64,000 bases of DNA from Crambe crambe (lineage: Eukaryota; Porifera; Demospongiae; Poecilosclerida; Crambeidae), in assembly GCA_963924555.1 (NCBI GenBank), contig OZ004590.1:4000501-4064500 (forward strand). Direction: 5' to 3'. Shown here one piece after another: positions 1 to 12,215 of the stretch. Position 1 is the first letter of the stretch. Every line of letters starts with the position of its first letter. The position numbers and the translations under genes are program-made. The notes below the pieces were generated by a model. The model made no database searches, was not told the DNA's origin, and saw only the letters and a program-made list of their open reading frames with translations.

Positions 1-3000
1 ATGGAGAAGAATGCTCCTGATGAAGCCGGTCAAAAACGCTTCATTGTGGTAGGGAAGAATGAGATCGAGTACAACCCATCATTCAGGTACATGTGTAATT
101 AAAGGGTACATGACATAAACTGCATAACTAGCCAATTCAGTATAGTGTTGTGATCTATAATCCATCACTGTAGGCATTTTAAAATGAATTTTTTTAACAT
201 TGAAGTATGTGTATGTGCTGGTTCTGATGAGTCCCAGTACAGTGGTTGTAGTATCTCAACAGGGGTTGACCTCTCTAGATTTGGAATGATAGTATTCATG
301 TTGAGGTTATGCTCTATCCAACAAACCCATTAGATTAATACCAATATGATTTTAGTTGTATAAATAGAGTATCTTGGAGCATATTACTTGGTGGTCCGGA
401 GGGCAGGTGGCCATCATCAAGTGTCTTAGAGTCTTCTCAATTGCTAAGACACTAAAAAACAAGAAAGCACAAAAAAAATAAAGAAACTTCTTGATTACAT
501 GCTGTACATCTGTCTTGTGATGAATCTTATGCCAAAAAAAGCAGAAATGTCTAAGAAAAGACCACAAAAAGCATAAAATGCTCCTGCTCGACATTTGACC
601 ACCTTTTTGATTATACTGGTCATATGTTTTAGCTTTTCTCTAGACTGAAGTACTAAAGAAAGGAGCTACGTAGGGTTGGAACACATAATAGAGAAGAGAT
701 TATTTAGTTATGCATTGGGTACATGTCTCATATTTTTAGAGAATCTGAAGTTGACTCTTTCTCAAGTCTACTTGCTAAGGGGATTTGACTTAATTAAGGG
801 GGGACAAATGGCATTTTGGGGGGGAGGGGGGAAAAGGAAAACTGATATGCCTATTTTTATGGAATACCTTGATCAACGGCACAGGTTACTATTGTCCTAC
901 ATGTATGTGCTGGTTCTGATGATGAGTCAAACTCTGTAGCTACGTAGGTGCCCAGTACAGTGGCTGTATTTCTCAATAGGGGTAGGTAATTACTATTTAA
1001 TATTATTCATTGGGTTGACCTTTAGACTTTAAAAGGGAAGTTAGCATGTTAAGGTTATGCTCTATTGGTGTACTCTAACAAACCCATTAGGTTTATTCCA
1101 TTATGATTTCAGTTGTATAAATAGAGTATCTTGGAGTACAGTGTTTGGTGGTCCGGAGGGCAGGTGGCACCACCAAGAGTCCAGGTGCACCGTAAAGCCA
1201 CCAAATAAAAACAAAGAAAATCAAGAAAGCACAAAAAAATAAAGAAAACTTCTTGATTACATGCTGTACATCTGTCTTGTGAGAATCTTATGCCAAAAAA
1301 AGCAGAAAAATCTTAAAAGTCCAACCAAAAAAAGCATAAAATGCTCCTGCTCGACATTTGACCACCTTTTTGATTATACTGGTCATACGTTTTCTCTAGA
1401 GTTGATGGGGACTGAATTATACTAAAGAAAGGAGCTAGGGTTGTTTGGTACATAATAGAGAAGAGATTATTTAGTTATGCATCTCGTATCTTTAGAGAAT
1501 CTGAAATTGACTCTTTCTCAAGTTCACTTGCTAAGGGCTGCATTTAGGATTTGACTTAATTAAGGGGATACATGGCATTTTCGGAGGGAGGGAGGAATTT
1601 GATATGCCTATTTTTATGGAATACTTTAATCAACAGCACAGCCTTGCATACCTCTGGTTTTAGCTTCTTTTGCAATAATAATTTTTATTATTTTTTTGTT
1701 CAATAGAATTAGTTCTATAAAAATTAGTTGTCGTTGTCATACATGTATGTACTGGTTCTGATGATGAGTCAAACTCTATAGCTAGGTGCCCAGTACAGTG
1801 GCTGTATTTCTCAATAGGGGTAGGGTTGACCTTTAGACTTTAAAAAGGAAGTTAGCATGTTGAGGTCAGTGTACTCCAACAAACCCATTAGGTTTATTCC
1901 AATATGATTTCAGTTGTATAAATAGAGTATCTTGGAGTACAGTGTTTGGTGGTCCGGAGGGCAGGTGGCCATCACCAAGAGTCCAGGTGCACCGTAAAGC
2001 CACCAAATAAAAACAAAGAAAATCAAGAAAGGCACAAAAAAATAAAGAAAATATCTTGATTACATGCTATACATTTATCTTGTGACAAATCTTATGCCAA
2101 AAAAAGCATAAAATGCTCCTGCTCAACATTTGACCACCTTTTTGATTATACTGGTCATATATTTTAAGAGTTGATGGGGGACTGAATTACTAAAGAAAGG
2201 AGCTAGGGTTGGGAGATTATATAATTATGCATTGGGTACATGTCTCATCTCAAGTCCACTTGCTAAGGGCTGACATATTGACTTAATTAAGGGGGGATAC
2301 ATGGCATTTTCGGGGGAGGGGGGAACTAACAATTTGATATGCCTATTATTATGGAATACCTTAATCAAACTAGGCAACAGCACAGGTTACTAAATCTCAG
2401 GGGGGAGGGCCTACAATAAATATTGTTTGTTTTTGTTATTGTTGTTATTTTTGTCATCAGGCTTTTCTTGATGAGCAGTAAGTCAGGTGCAAACCTGCCA
2501 TCTGATACGTGCACTAAAACCACAGTCATCAATTTTTCAGCTACCCTGGAGGGCTATCAAGACCAGCTTCTCTCCACAACTATAAACATGGTATGAGCAC
2601 GACTTATCTCTGCAACCAACAAAACCTGCCTAAGAAGATCATTCCTTAACGAGGCAACATATATTCCAACGGGCAGCACCCATTCCAGCTATTTGGAGAG
2701 ACCACCTCCCTCTAACGAGGCCACGTACTTATTCCTGGGTCCTTTAAGTCATCTTTCAAAGCTAATTAGTCAGTTTTGAGATGCCCTTGCAATTTGTCCT
2801 CCTCTTGTATAGTGTCTTGTGCTTTTAAGTTATAGATTCCACAATTGCTATGTATACTTTCTTGGTGTACTGAAAGATAAAAGTGAAAATATGTCCTTCA
2901 GACCTAGTACATCACATCCTGTAATGAGACCACCTAAGATCGACCTATTTTACCCACTTATACCTGGACCATTGCTAGCCACATGATTCTATGAACACTT

Positions 3001-6000
3001 TTATCTTATGCAGAAAGAGCCTCAACTGGAGTGTCAATACAAAGAGCTCTTGCTGGCCATCAGCACTGATAAGACCCATTTGGAAAGTGCCGAGCAGAAA
3101 TTGCTGGAATACTTGAGCACATCAACAGGTACAACATGTAGGTACACACAGACACAGCTTACGTATGTCACCCAGCTACCATGTAGCATAAAACTTTCAT
3201 GAGGTAAATTTTTTTGTGGATTGAGTGTGAATCCTGTATCAAAACCACAATGTCCACGAAATTTTATCATACTATACTGTCTGGAATTTTTTCATGGGAG
3301 AATTTGTGTTGTAAGGACTATATCCTTCCTTGATACAATCAATGCAGGTAATTTACTGGACAATGAGGAACTGATTGAAACCTTGAAGGAAGCAAAACGC
3401 ATGGCCAATGAAGTCAAAGAAAGGCTCAAAGTAGCTGTTAAAACCAGGGAAATCATTTCTGCTTCTAGACAGAAATATGAAAGGGTAAGTTGTGAGTTTG
3501 AATTCAAAGACTGAATGAGCTAGGAGTCAGTACTTATATTGTATGTTTCAACAAAATCATTCCAAACTTGTATCACATAGGTAAGTAAGATTATTTCAAA
3601 CACCAAATTTCTGATCCCCAGTAATGATCATGACTTACGTATGGGTAAAGTTTGCCAAAGCTGGTTCAGTATAATTTTAGTATTCGATCTACTTACAGGT
3701 GGCCAAGCGAGGATCAATATTATTTTTCTCCATAATGACACTGCGAAATCTGAATCCAGTGTATGTATTCTCTTCAGACTGGTTCATGGGAGTCTTCAAG
3801 AACTGCATCAATGCCATACAGCTACCAGAATCAACCCAGCTGGATTTCTTCGAGGCATATTTGAACAGAATTGTGAATCATCTCCTGAAAGTCCTTTACC
3901 AGAGGGTGTCGTTTGGTATTTTCAATAAACACTGTCTCCCATTTGCCTTCAAGTTATGTACTATGCTTCTGATACACCATGATGACAGTATTCGGAAGCC
4001 GACACGCATCACTAAACAGGAATGGATGGCTCTGATGAGGAGAGACACTTTAATAGGAGAAACCGAGCGATCTGGGAGTGTTCTTTCTCTATCAAGTGAC
4101 AAACCGTTTACCGTGGGTGGGAGGAGACGGCGAATTAGACCTCGTTCAATATCTCATGAAGTTTGGGAGAGTGCTATAGTGCTGGATCGCTCTGTGCAGT
4201 TCTTTGAGGGTTTGCTTAATCACATTGCAGATAATGAAGACATGTGGGTCTGTTTCTCTAACTCTGAGAATCCTTGGGACTTCAAGTTTGACCAAAGAAG
4301 GAAGAGTTCTTTAAGAGCAAAAGAGAAAAAAACAGATGATGAATTTGTGACCTCCAAGATCAGCAGGTTCCATCGTCTCTTATTGGTCTACACGTTCTGT
4401 CCACATAAATTTGCTGACACAGTGAAGTGGTTCATTGAGACTGAGATAGGTTTGAGGTATTATCAAAAGCATCCGAGTAACCTGGACACTATATATCATC
4501 ACATAACCACAGTCAACCCAGCCTTGATCATCATTGGATCGAGTGAGTGTAGTTACTATGGCTGTCACTAGATGGAAATCTGCATACACAATTGATTGCA
4601 CATTAATCAAAGGGGCAATCAGATCACAACTAATTATACTGCTTGAAGCAAGTGTTCCAGACAGCACCCAAGATGGAAAAATTGACCAGACAAGTGCGGA
4701 AATTGGCTGGAAATATCATGTGTCATTATACATAGCCTGAAAAGAACAAAGCTGTCAATTCGGATGTTTTAGGAACTAGGGTTAAAAGGACAAAAATATA
4801 AAGTAATTTCTTTCTTTATTTCAGGGGGTCACATGGAAGGGGTTTACACTGCTACATAAGTCCATATGATGATTTCCCTCCTATTAGATGTTGATCCTAC
4901 TGCCCAGTTGACACTGTTAGCTACAGAGAAGGATCGGACCCTCAACATCGTATCACTGGGACAAGGTCAAGAGGAAAGGGCCACCAATATTGTATGGGCA
5001 TCTGCTAGGGATGGACATTGGGTCTTCTTACAGAACTGCCACCTGGCCTTGTCCTGGATGCCACTACTGGAACAGTTCATCAAAGAGTGAGTCCCTCACT
5101 AATTAGCAAGGGGTATGCATTGCAATGAAGCATTGGCTGGTGGGGGGTTCCCTCTTGTTCCTCTATCTGTCTGATAGGGTTTCATGATGGGTTTTAAGTT
5201 GGGAGGGGGGGGGGGGGGGGGGGGGGGGGGAGGGGGGAGGAGAGGGATTTCCTCCTTTCCCCTCCCTCTGTATGAAACCCTAGCTGGTCTGTCTGTCCGT
5301 CTGTCTCTCTCTTTGAGGATTCCCCCTATTCTAACTACTTTTTTTTTTTAGTTCCTTAGCAGTTTCCTAATTTGGTAATGTGGAAACCTATGCATAATCC
5401 CATTGTACTCCTTATCGGGGCCACATCAAAACATGTTTGCATAATAAGTTGATTATTTTTCTTTAATGATTCCCTAAACTGGCTACAGTATATACCTGCA
5501 TAATTACACTCTATGAGAAAGTTTATGTGACACATTTTAGTTATTGAATAAAATATCTATAGTTTTGATAGGGTCTTTATTTCCATGTTTTGAGTGCAGC
5601 CTGATTGATACGCAACACACTTGTGCTCTGTTGACCATCTATTGATTCAACTAAACATCTAATTGATGATAATATTTTGTGTACAGCTTGCAACAAGCAC
5701 TGGATACCCATAAAGACTTCAGAATGTGGTTGAGTACAAAGTCCACTAACCTTCCTCCCACCTTGCTTCGATCAAGCGTCAAGGTTATTCTTTGTTACAG
5801 TTTATATGTCTAATCAAGTATTTTAAGATTGTAAAAAGAGAAATTCAGGATCTCCTTATTTGGATGGGACCAGGAATAATGAGGATGATTATTATTTCAA
5901 GCACACATGTTCAGTTTATGTTTCATAATGACATGCACATTGAAAATACTCTACGTATGTACTGTATACTTATAGGTTTGTCTTGAGTCACCAACCTCCA

Positions 6001-9000
6001 TCAAATCCAACATGCAACAGCTGATATCCCTCCAAGGAACTGCTGTCATCAGCCCAGATGACTTTGAGAGGAGAGAAATAGTGGAGTGGCAACAGCTGGT
6101 CTTCAAACTCTGCCTCTTCCACTCGGCAGCTAATGCGAGAAGGAGATATGATAGTGAAGGCTGGATGGTTCCATGTGTGTTTGGCCCCAATGATATCCAG
6201 GTGCATTGTGATTGTTCCATTGTGGGACTTTTATGCATAATAATTATATTGCCATGAAATTATGGGATGAAGATTTGTGGTTTTATTTCATAAAACAAGG
6301 TTCACACTTTGATATTTTGCAAAACCACAATTTGCTGCAATGACTAAGCAGAGCTCCAAATTTTGGCCAATAATCCGATGCTTTATACTAAAACACTCTA
6401 ATTTGGTTGGCTCTTTCCTTGAAATGGTAAGGAAATGACCAGATAAGCCTCTTACAACACAGCAAATGAACTCTCTCCAAGTGCTAAAAAAGTACTCATT
6501 ACCTCTATTTATGTACATAGGTGTCCATTCAACTTCTGCATAACATTTTGAAAGGAAGATATGATGAAGGTGGTGATGATTGTGGCCATGAGGGTGGTAT
6601 ACCGTGGGATGCAGTCCGGCAGTTGGTGGGAGACATATGCTACGGAGGAAAGCTGACTGATGCACAAGATATGCGTACTCTCAGAGCACTGCTCAACAAA
6701 TTCTGTTCTCCTGAAACGATTTCACAAGGATATGATGAAAAGGTACTTAGCAAGGATTATTAGCGTCCCAAGAATCTTGTGATTGCTTCCCTTGGGTTGG
6801 TAAAGGGGAATTAACCACATTTATTATTTATTTATTTATATTATGTAGTCAGAGTCAGTTACTCCGAATATACATTATAGTGATGTCTGCAAGATGCTGC
6901 ATAGCATACCAGAGACAGATAAACCTACTGTACTTGGATTGACCTCTATGCTTCAATCCACTATCCTCAAGAATGAGTCAAAATATTTACACTCGACTCT
7001 ACGTCAAATGGAGATGGTAGAAAAATTTACAAGGTAATGAGCAGACCATGTACATGCTACATAGGCAGTACGTGTACATAGCAGAACATACTGATCTTTG
7101 ATGTATTGCTTTGGTACATATGTACTGATCACATTTAAACTACCACCTTACCACATGAAGAATCAAGTTAGCCAACTAATACTCCTAGAGTCTCCAATAC
7201 CACTGGTGCCCTAGGCTACACTTCCATAGGGAATAAGACTTCATTTATAAGCATATTATATTTTTGTGGCTGAAAGGGATCCAAGATAGCATCATATAAT
7301 GTATTTACATTTGCAGTTCTGATGAAAGAGATCAGGATGAATATGTGCTTGAGAAGGCTCAGGAGATCCTGGACAAACTACCTTCCCCCATCACATCAGA
7401 GCATTGTAGCACTGCCATCACAAGCCACTCCATCAAACTGGAAGAGATGTCTCCCTACTGGATGCTGCTATCCAGTGAAGTGGTGGCACTCAATGAGTGC
7501 CTGTTCATGCTGGAAGCTGCCCTGAAGGGAGTGGTGCGTGGCATCAAGGAAGTCATGCCGGAAAGTATCTTCCAAGAGATCTATGTCAAGTTGGCCCAAG
7601 ACACTGTTCCCAATTCATGGAAGGTATTTACGTGCATCTCATACTTCTTCTATACAGTATGGGCTCCCTCTAATGCAACACTCTTTCTGTGTTCCATTAT
7701 GTGTTGTACATAACCCTATATAGTCAGGACACTTTTTCTGATCCCAGGTGTCCACACTGACTGGTTATCATGACCAACCACTATGATTATCTGACTGGGA
7801 CAATCTCTGGGCCTATAAGTGGTCACTAATTAAGGGTCAGGTCTCATTATACCCTGAGAGAGAGAACCCAATTAGAAATTTTTTTTCTAACTGCCCTCCC
7901 TCCCCCCTTCTTTGCTGCAGTTTGGAAGAGATGCACCTTCTTTACTCTCAGATTGGCTGAACTGGTTCTCGCAGCACTACCATTTCATTGAGAAGTGGGT
8001 ATCTATGAATGCTGCAGAATTATCGAAAGCCAACTTCAAGGCTCCACCAAAACTTCCAAAGAAAATGTGGCTCCCAGCATTCAATTACGTTAACGGTCAG
8101 TATAATCACAGTGAGACTCTTCAATGCAGACACCATCAATTGGGAGATGATAATCGGGACGAGTGAAGCGAGCCCCACACTAGGGAATCAATTAGCTGGA
8201 GAAACTTCTACTCTGTTTTTATGTACATACGTCCATTCTAGTACTGGAGTTTCCTTGGCCAGTAAACTGAGCATGCGTGCTCGCCCAATGCATGTTACAC
8301 TAGGTAATTAATTTTTGTGTGGTGCCAAAGTCTTTGCATTTCAGGGAGAGGTGTTTCACTGTATTCTGAGTGCTTTGTATTAATAATCATTATTATAATT
8401 TTTAGGTTTATTTGAAGCTATTAAGCAGAATCATTCACGAGTACAGAACATTCCAGTTGAGAATATTACCATTCGATTTGACAGTGCTTCTCACTATGGC
8501 AAGAAATCAATAGTAGGTTTCAGGCTACAAAGGAACTAAGTCACCTGCATTGTGCCTACTTTGACACCCACCTAGTAAAATACAGTGGTCTGGCAGCCCT
8601 TACTGGTTTCATGTGTGGTTTCATCTTCAATGGCCTCAATGCATTACTCACTTTACAGCTAGCTAGCCCCTATGTATATAGGTGCAGCCCCCCAGACTGG
8701 GTAGGTGCAGCCCCCCAGACTGGGTAGGTGCAGCCCCCCAGACTGGGTGGGCAGGGAGTTCTCGTACAGAGAAAGGGATCATTCAAATTTCAGTTGTACA
8801 TGGAAACCTGGCAATCTTTTTTTATCGGCTCAGTGTCAACATGTCACGGGCTCAAGGGTCTAATTTAATCTCCTTGTTTCTAGGCTCGTTTCTTGGCTAG
8901 GACAGAAACAAGGCCATAATTACATAAACCCAATGATCCATGAACTAAGCTCTCAATGTGTGGGTAGTATTTTATCCAATGAAGTAGAAAAGCTTTCAAA

Positions 9001-9364
9001 CTTTTGGGAGTATATGTACTTAGAGGGATTCTACACTATTTTAGCCCTAGCTATAAATTCACTTTACTTCCCACATATACAGGCCAATGGAGTTATGATA
9101 TCTGGTATGAGAGTTGGACTAGCAGAATGGGACCCTAACAAAGGATTGATTCGGACCACCAAAAAGCAGCAATACAACCCAATGCCTGACATAGTGTGCT
9201 ACCCAGTGGAGAACTGTTCAGAGGGGTCAACCACACCTGGTCACTGGTTCCCATGTCCACTCTATGCCTCATCAGAGAAAAAGAAGTTTCTCTGTTATAT
9301 AACTCTTAAAACATTTGAGCAACCCGATCACTTAAGCCTCATGGGTACAACACTTATCTTGTAA
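1..9364 (+). CDS. Dynein heavy chain, C-terminal part (divergent, DNHD1-like candidate); 5' end outside window
   Basis: Exons 1-86, 2461-2590, 3014-3128, 3348-3484, 3699-4542, 4888-5086, 5687-5783, 5976-6200, 6521-6742, 6849-7033, 7317-7623, 7921-8095, 8406-8512, 9083-9364 join in frame to 1036 aa and a stop. Seen: the AAA5-linker motif 'EIEYNPSFR' in the first exon, the following 'LEGYQDQLL' block, the 'GHWVFLQNCHLALSW' motif typical of dynein AAA6, and a C-terminal barrel ending like dyneins ('HWFPCPLY'). Known: dynein heavy chains are ATP-driven microtubule motors; the ATP-binding AAA1-4 modules lie upstream of this window. The protein is far from canonical axonemal dyneins: it has a basic, Ser/Arg-rich insertion ('GGRRRRIRPRS') in AAA5/6 and a shortened end. 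DNHD1 is my best guess for the class, from general resemblance only. The ATG at position 1 is internal to the protein, not a start. Confidence 0.9.
200..2400 (+). repeat. Three tandem diverged copies of a 0.7-0.85 kb unit in dynein intron
   Basis: Three blocks beginning near 213, 903 and 1748 share the same order of landmarks: 'GTGCTGGTTCTGATGA', a 'CCAGTACAGTGG' stretch, 'AATAGAGTATCTTGGAG', 'GGTGGTCCGGAGGGCAGGTG', a run of AAAGCATAAAATGCTCCTGC, then a G-rich tract near 'GGCATTTT'. Copies differ by indels and substitutions. No coding sequence is supported; the longer reading frames here are fortuitous. The intron itself runs 87-2460. Confidence 0.85.
3183..3287. repeat. Short inverted-repeat (MITE-like) element in dynein intron
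   Basis: The ends are imperfect inverted repeats: the left end carries TTTCATGAGGTAAATTTTTTTGTGGA and the right end its diverged complement closing with TATACTGTC. The sequence matches the terminal repeats of the better preserved element at 54926-55073. It lies between exons 3014-3128 and 3348-3484. Confidence 0.5.
5205..5230 (+). repeat. Poly-G tract (26 G), in dynein intron
   Basis: An uninterrupted run of 26 G followed by further G-rich sequence, in the intron 5087-5686 on the sense strand. Its true length is uncertain, as homopolymers of this size are often misread. Confidence 0.9.
8681..8749 (+). repeat. 23-bp tandem repeat, three copies
   Basis: Three near-perfect 23-bp units starting at 8681, 8704 and 8727, each with GCAGCCCCCCAGACTGG. 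It lies in the last dynein intron (8513-9082). Confidence 0.9.
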
Positions 9365-9400
9365 CTGACAATATTCTATGTTTACATACAAAATCTTACA

Positions 9401-9410
9401 GCGCATGCGC
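9401..9410. promoter_or_regulatory. NRF-1-type palindromic site upstream of the PTB gene
   Basis: GCGCATGCGC is the palindromic core recognised by NRF-1-type factors in animals. It sits 199 bp before the next gene's ATG and 37 bp after the dynein stop. The same 10-mer occurs at 57711-57720 in another promoter. Confidence 0.5.
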
Positions 9411-9608
9411 ATTTATATACCGGTAATGCCGCCTGCGCATGTGTATTGTAATTGTCAACGTTGTGGTAAAAAAGGAAACGAGGCCAGAATATAAAGCGAT
9501 TTACTGGTACTAGAATTAGTTTGCATTCGACGATTTATCTCAGTTGCTTGCATGTACCTATAAACTGCGACAAGTGTTTTACGATTTTCGACTTCAAGAT
9601 TTCTTGCT

Positions 9609-9989
9609 ATGGCCGCTGCTGTAATGACGATGGACTTACCATCCGCGACCCCACCACTGATGGCTGCCACAGTTGTCTCATCTAGAACTCACTACCTCCC
9701 CGATAAAGTCTACAAGGTCAAAAATGTGGACGACAAAGGCAGAATCATTCACATCGGCTTTCTAGAAATCACAGAAACTCACATCATATTTCAATACGAG
9801 CATTATCCGTCAGAGGCCATCAAGTGGCCGCTAACTTGCATCAGGAAGTACGGCAGTAACGATAAAGGGAATTTGTTCATTATAGAAGCAGGCAGAAAAG
9901 CACCTCATGGTGAGGGGATGTATGCTTTCAGGACAAAGAATGCTGATGAAATAAGAAAGAGATTGGACCATTATGCAAGGAAACTATAG
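9609..9989 (+). CDS. PTB/IRS-domain-only adaptor protein (FRS2/Dok-like)
   Basis: Single exon, 126 aa. After about 28 Ala/Ser/Thr-rich residues, residues 30-125 read as one IRS-type phosphotyrosine-binding domain: 'YKVKNVDD', 'GFLEITETHIIF', 'IKWPLTCIRKYG', 'NLFIIEAGR' and 'GMYAFRTKNADEIRKRL' follow the strand order of FRS2 and Dok PTB domains, including the Arg of 'EAGRK' near the ligand pocket. Known: such domains bind NPxY or phosphotyrosine tails of receptors. Unlike FRS2 there is no N-terminal Met-Gly myristoylation signal and no C-terminal tail with Grb2/Shp2 sites: translation stops right after the final helix. It could act as a decoy or a minimal adaptor. The first in-frame ATG was chosen; a second at residue 7 is possible. 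Confidence 0.85.
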   Translation: MAAAVMTMDLPSATPPLMAATVVSSRTHYLPDKVYKVKNVDDKGRIIHIGFLEITETHIIFQYEHYPSEAIKWPLTCIRKYGSNDKGNLFIIEAGRKAPHGEGMYAFRTKNADEIRKRLDHYARKL

Positions 9990-11319
9990 TAGCCAGCTAG
10001 CTATACTCATAATAATAATATTGCATCAAAACATTTGTTCTCTCTGTATCCCCCACCATCCCTTTCATGAAATAATATTCTGCAACTAAAGTAAAGTACA
10101 GAATCCAGACTGGGGTAGTGCCATTTGCAAGGTGGCATTTTAATTACTTTATGGGCTTTTAGTTGGTATGCAGCCTTAGTAATGTGGAGACACTGAAGCC
10201 TCAGGGCCGGGGAACCATGTACACCTCAACATGTGTCATGATGTGTGCTAGCACCAATGGCTCATCTTGTACAGAAACATGAATAATAAAATAGCTTTTA
10301 GCTAGCTAGAATGAGCTACCTGAGCTTACTCAAGTAGTGTATTTGACTATTATGATAGCTAGGCTAATAGATGTAGCAAAAAATAGGTAGATAAATAAGT
10401 TATAAGATGGGGATGCATTATGGGTGTTCTTTTCAAGCCTCATAAAAATATATTTCTGGTACAAGTGTGAAACTCCAGTTCACACCTTCTACATGTACGT
10501 GTGTGTAATGAACAGGTGTTAGTTGGGTGCAAAATACACTCTCAATAGTATTGATTACCTGAAAAACCTGTACAACTAAACTGTTAGGGAAGTTTAGGAT
10601 GTACTAATAGATTACCAACATTACACTTCCTGCATAGCTAATAAAATCATGCGATGATCTAGCTATTAAAGGCCCATTTTATTCCATGACATGCTTTGAA
10701 AGCTGTTGTATAATGGTTGGACTACAGCATAGGCGATGGAACCATACTTCAAAAGCTAGCCTATGCCCCCATGGATTTGTGGGGTAATCTATGATTAATT
10801 TTTCAGTACCTACCCTCCCGATGGTATACACAAAAAGTTCATGCCCCAGAGTCTAAAAATTTAATTCTTTACTTGGCAATAATGTCTAGCAGTTGTGTGC
10901 AAATAGTATGGATAAAATTAATGTTTGTTGCTCCAGGTGGCTGAACATCTTTTTCTTTTCCCCCTTCCTTCCTGGCAGCCTGTCAGTGTGGGTTTTAACA
11001 CAAAAAGATGCAAATTCAGCACACAAAAAGACTAACAAGAAATGCTGTGACAGCACAAAATGGGGAGAGTGCTGATTAAATTTGTGGTCAATTTCCAGAA
11101 TGGGAAAACTGTAAAAGTGCATACATCTACCACAGAGGTGATCCAGACTGCAGGTTGTGGTCAGATCAGATGGTGATGATAATAATAGGTGGCACTCCAT
11201 TGGTAATCACTCTGTTGTGTATCAGAAGCTCACTGAGGATGTACAGAAACTCTACGAATACTTTAGCAAACTCTTCTCCCATTACAGCCATTAAAGCTGA
11301 TTCGCGTGGCTATTAAGAG

Positions 11320-11545
11320 TTGAGTCAGAGTAGACAGAATCTATACAACTCTCAAGCGAGTCCTGTTACGATCAGTAAAGAGAGATGATTATGTAAGATA
11401 ACCTCAGAGTGGACAGAAACTATACAACTATCAAGCAAAAAATTTAATGTTTCTCCTGTTACAATCAGCTAGTAAAGAGAGATGATTGTGTTAGGGACCT
11501 CAGAGTAGAACAACTGTCAAGCAAAACATTTCTCCTACCATTAAA
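11320..11545 (+). repeat. Short tandem duplication, about three diverged units
   Basis: Three blocks share 'CAGAGT...ACAACT.TCAAGC' and 'GTAAAGAGAGATGATT', with spacing between about 85 and 115 bp. Copies are diverged by small indels. No coding potential. Confidence 0.65.
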
Positions 11546-12099
11546 TAATAAACTGGAGCCTACAAAAGTGGACAGATACAATATTACATTATATTCCAAT
11601 TACAAGACAGTTTGGCATATCCCAGGATAGGAAATCAAGGAGTTAAACAACTTAACAACCATATCCATGCAGTATAATATTATAGCAGGATGGCAAAGCA
11701 AGGAGTTAAATAATTGTCTATCCATATCCCATGTCTACCTTTGTAGCTATTCAACCCTATTCAGGTAGCTAGCTAGCTACATGAGTTATTATATCTGATC
11801 ACATAATGAATGTGCATGGTTACTGGTGTGGCCAGGCCAGGTGACACAAGGACAGCTTCAGTCACTTTGTGGTAACTCCGTTGTGGTAAAACGAGGTTCA
11901 CATTCAGGTTGTCTTGTTTTCAATACACAAACCAGCTGAGCAGAATCCCCCATATTATATATAATTGCTTGAAGACCACTGACTCCAGAAACAGACACTA
12001 CATCACTTCCTTGAGGAAAATATCAAGGAAATGATAATATATTAGCTAGAGGGTTAGCCATTGGATTTTTCCTCTAAATACTGAGGGCTGCTCGAACTG

Positions 12100-12215
12100 T
12101 ATGTATGTATGTTGTATGTATGTATGTATTGTGTGTTCACTGACGCTGGATGGTACTATTGACAAGTATTTGTGGAACTCCCCATGTATGTATGTATGTA
12201 TGTATGTATGTATGT
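12100..12215 (+). repeat. GTAT microsatellite (two tracts)
   Basis: Two runs of (GTAT)n, around 12101-12129 and 12183-12215, separated by unique sequence. Useful only as a polymorphic marker. Confidence 0.9.

Noticed and set aside
4824-4887. Alternative dynein acceptor TTTATTTCAG at 4824, giving an exon start before 'GVTWKGFTLL'
   Set aside because: With the incoming phase it meets a stop within 12 codons; the acceptor at 4887 keeps frame and gives the conserved 'DPTAQ' stretch.
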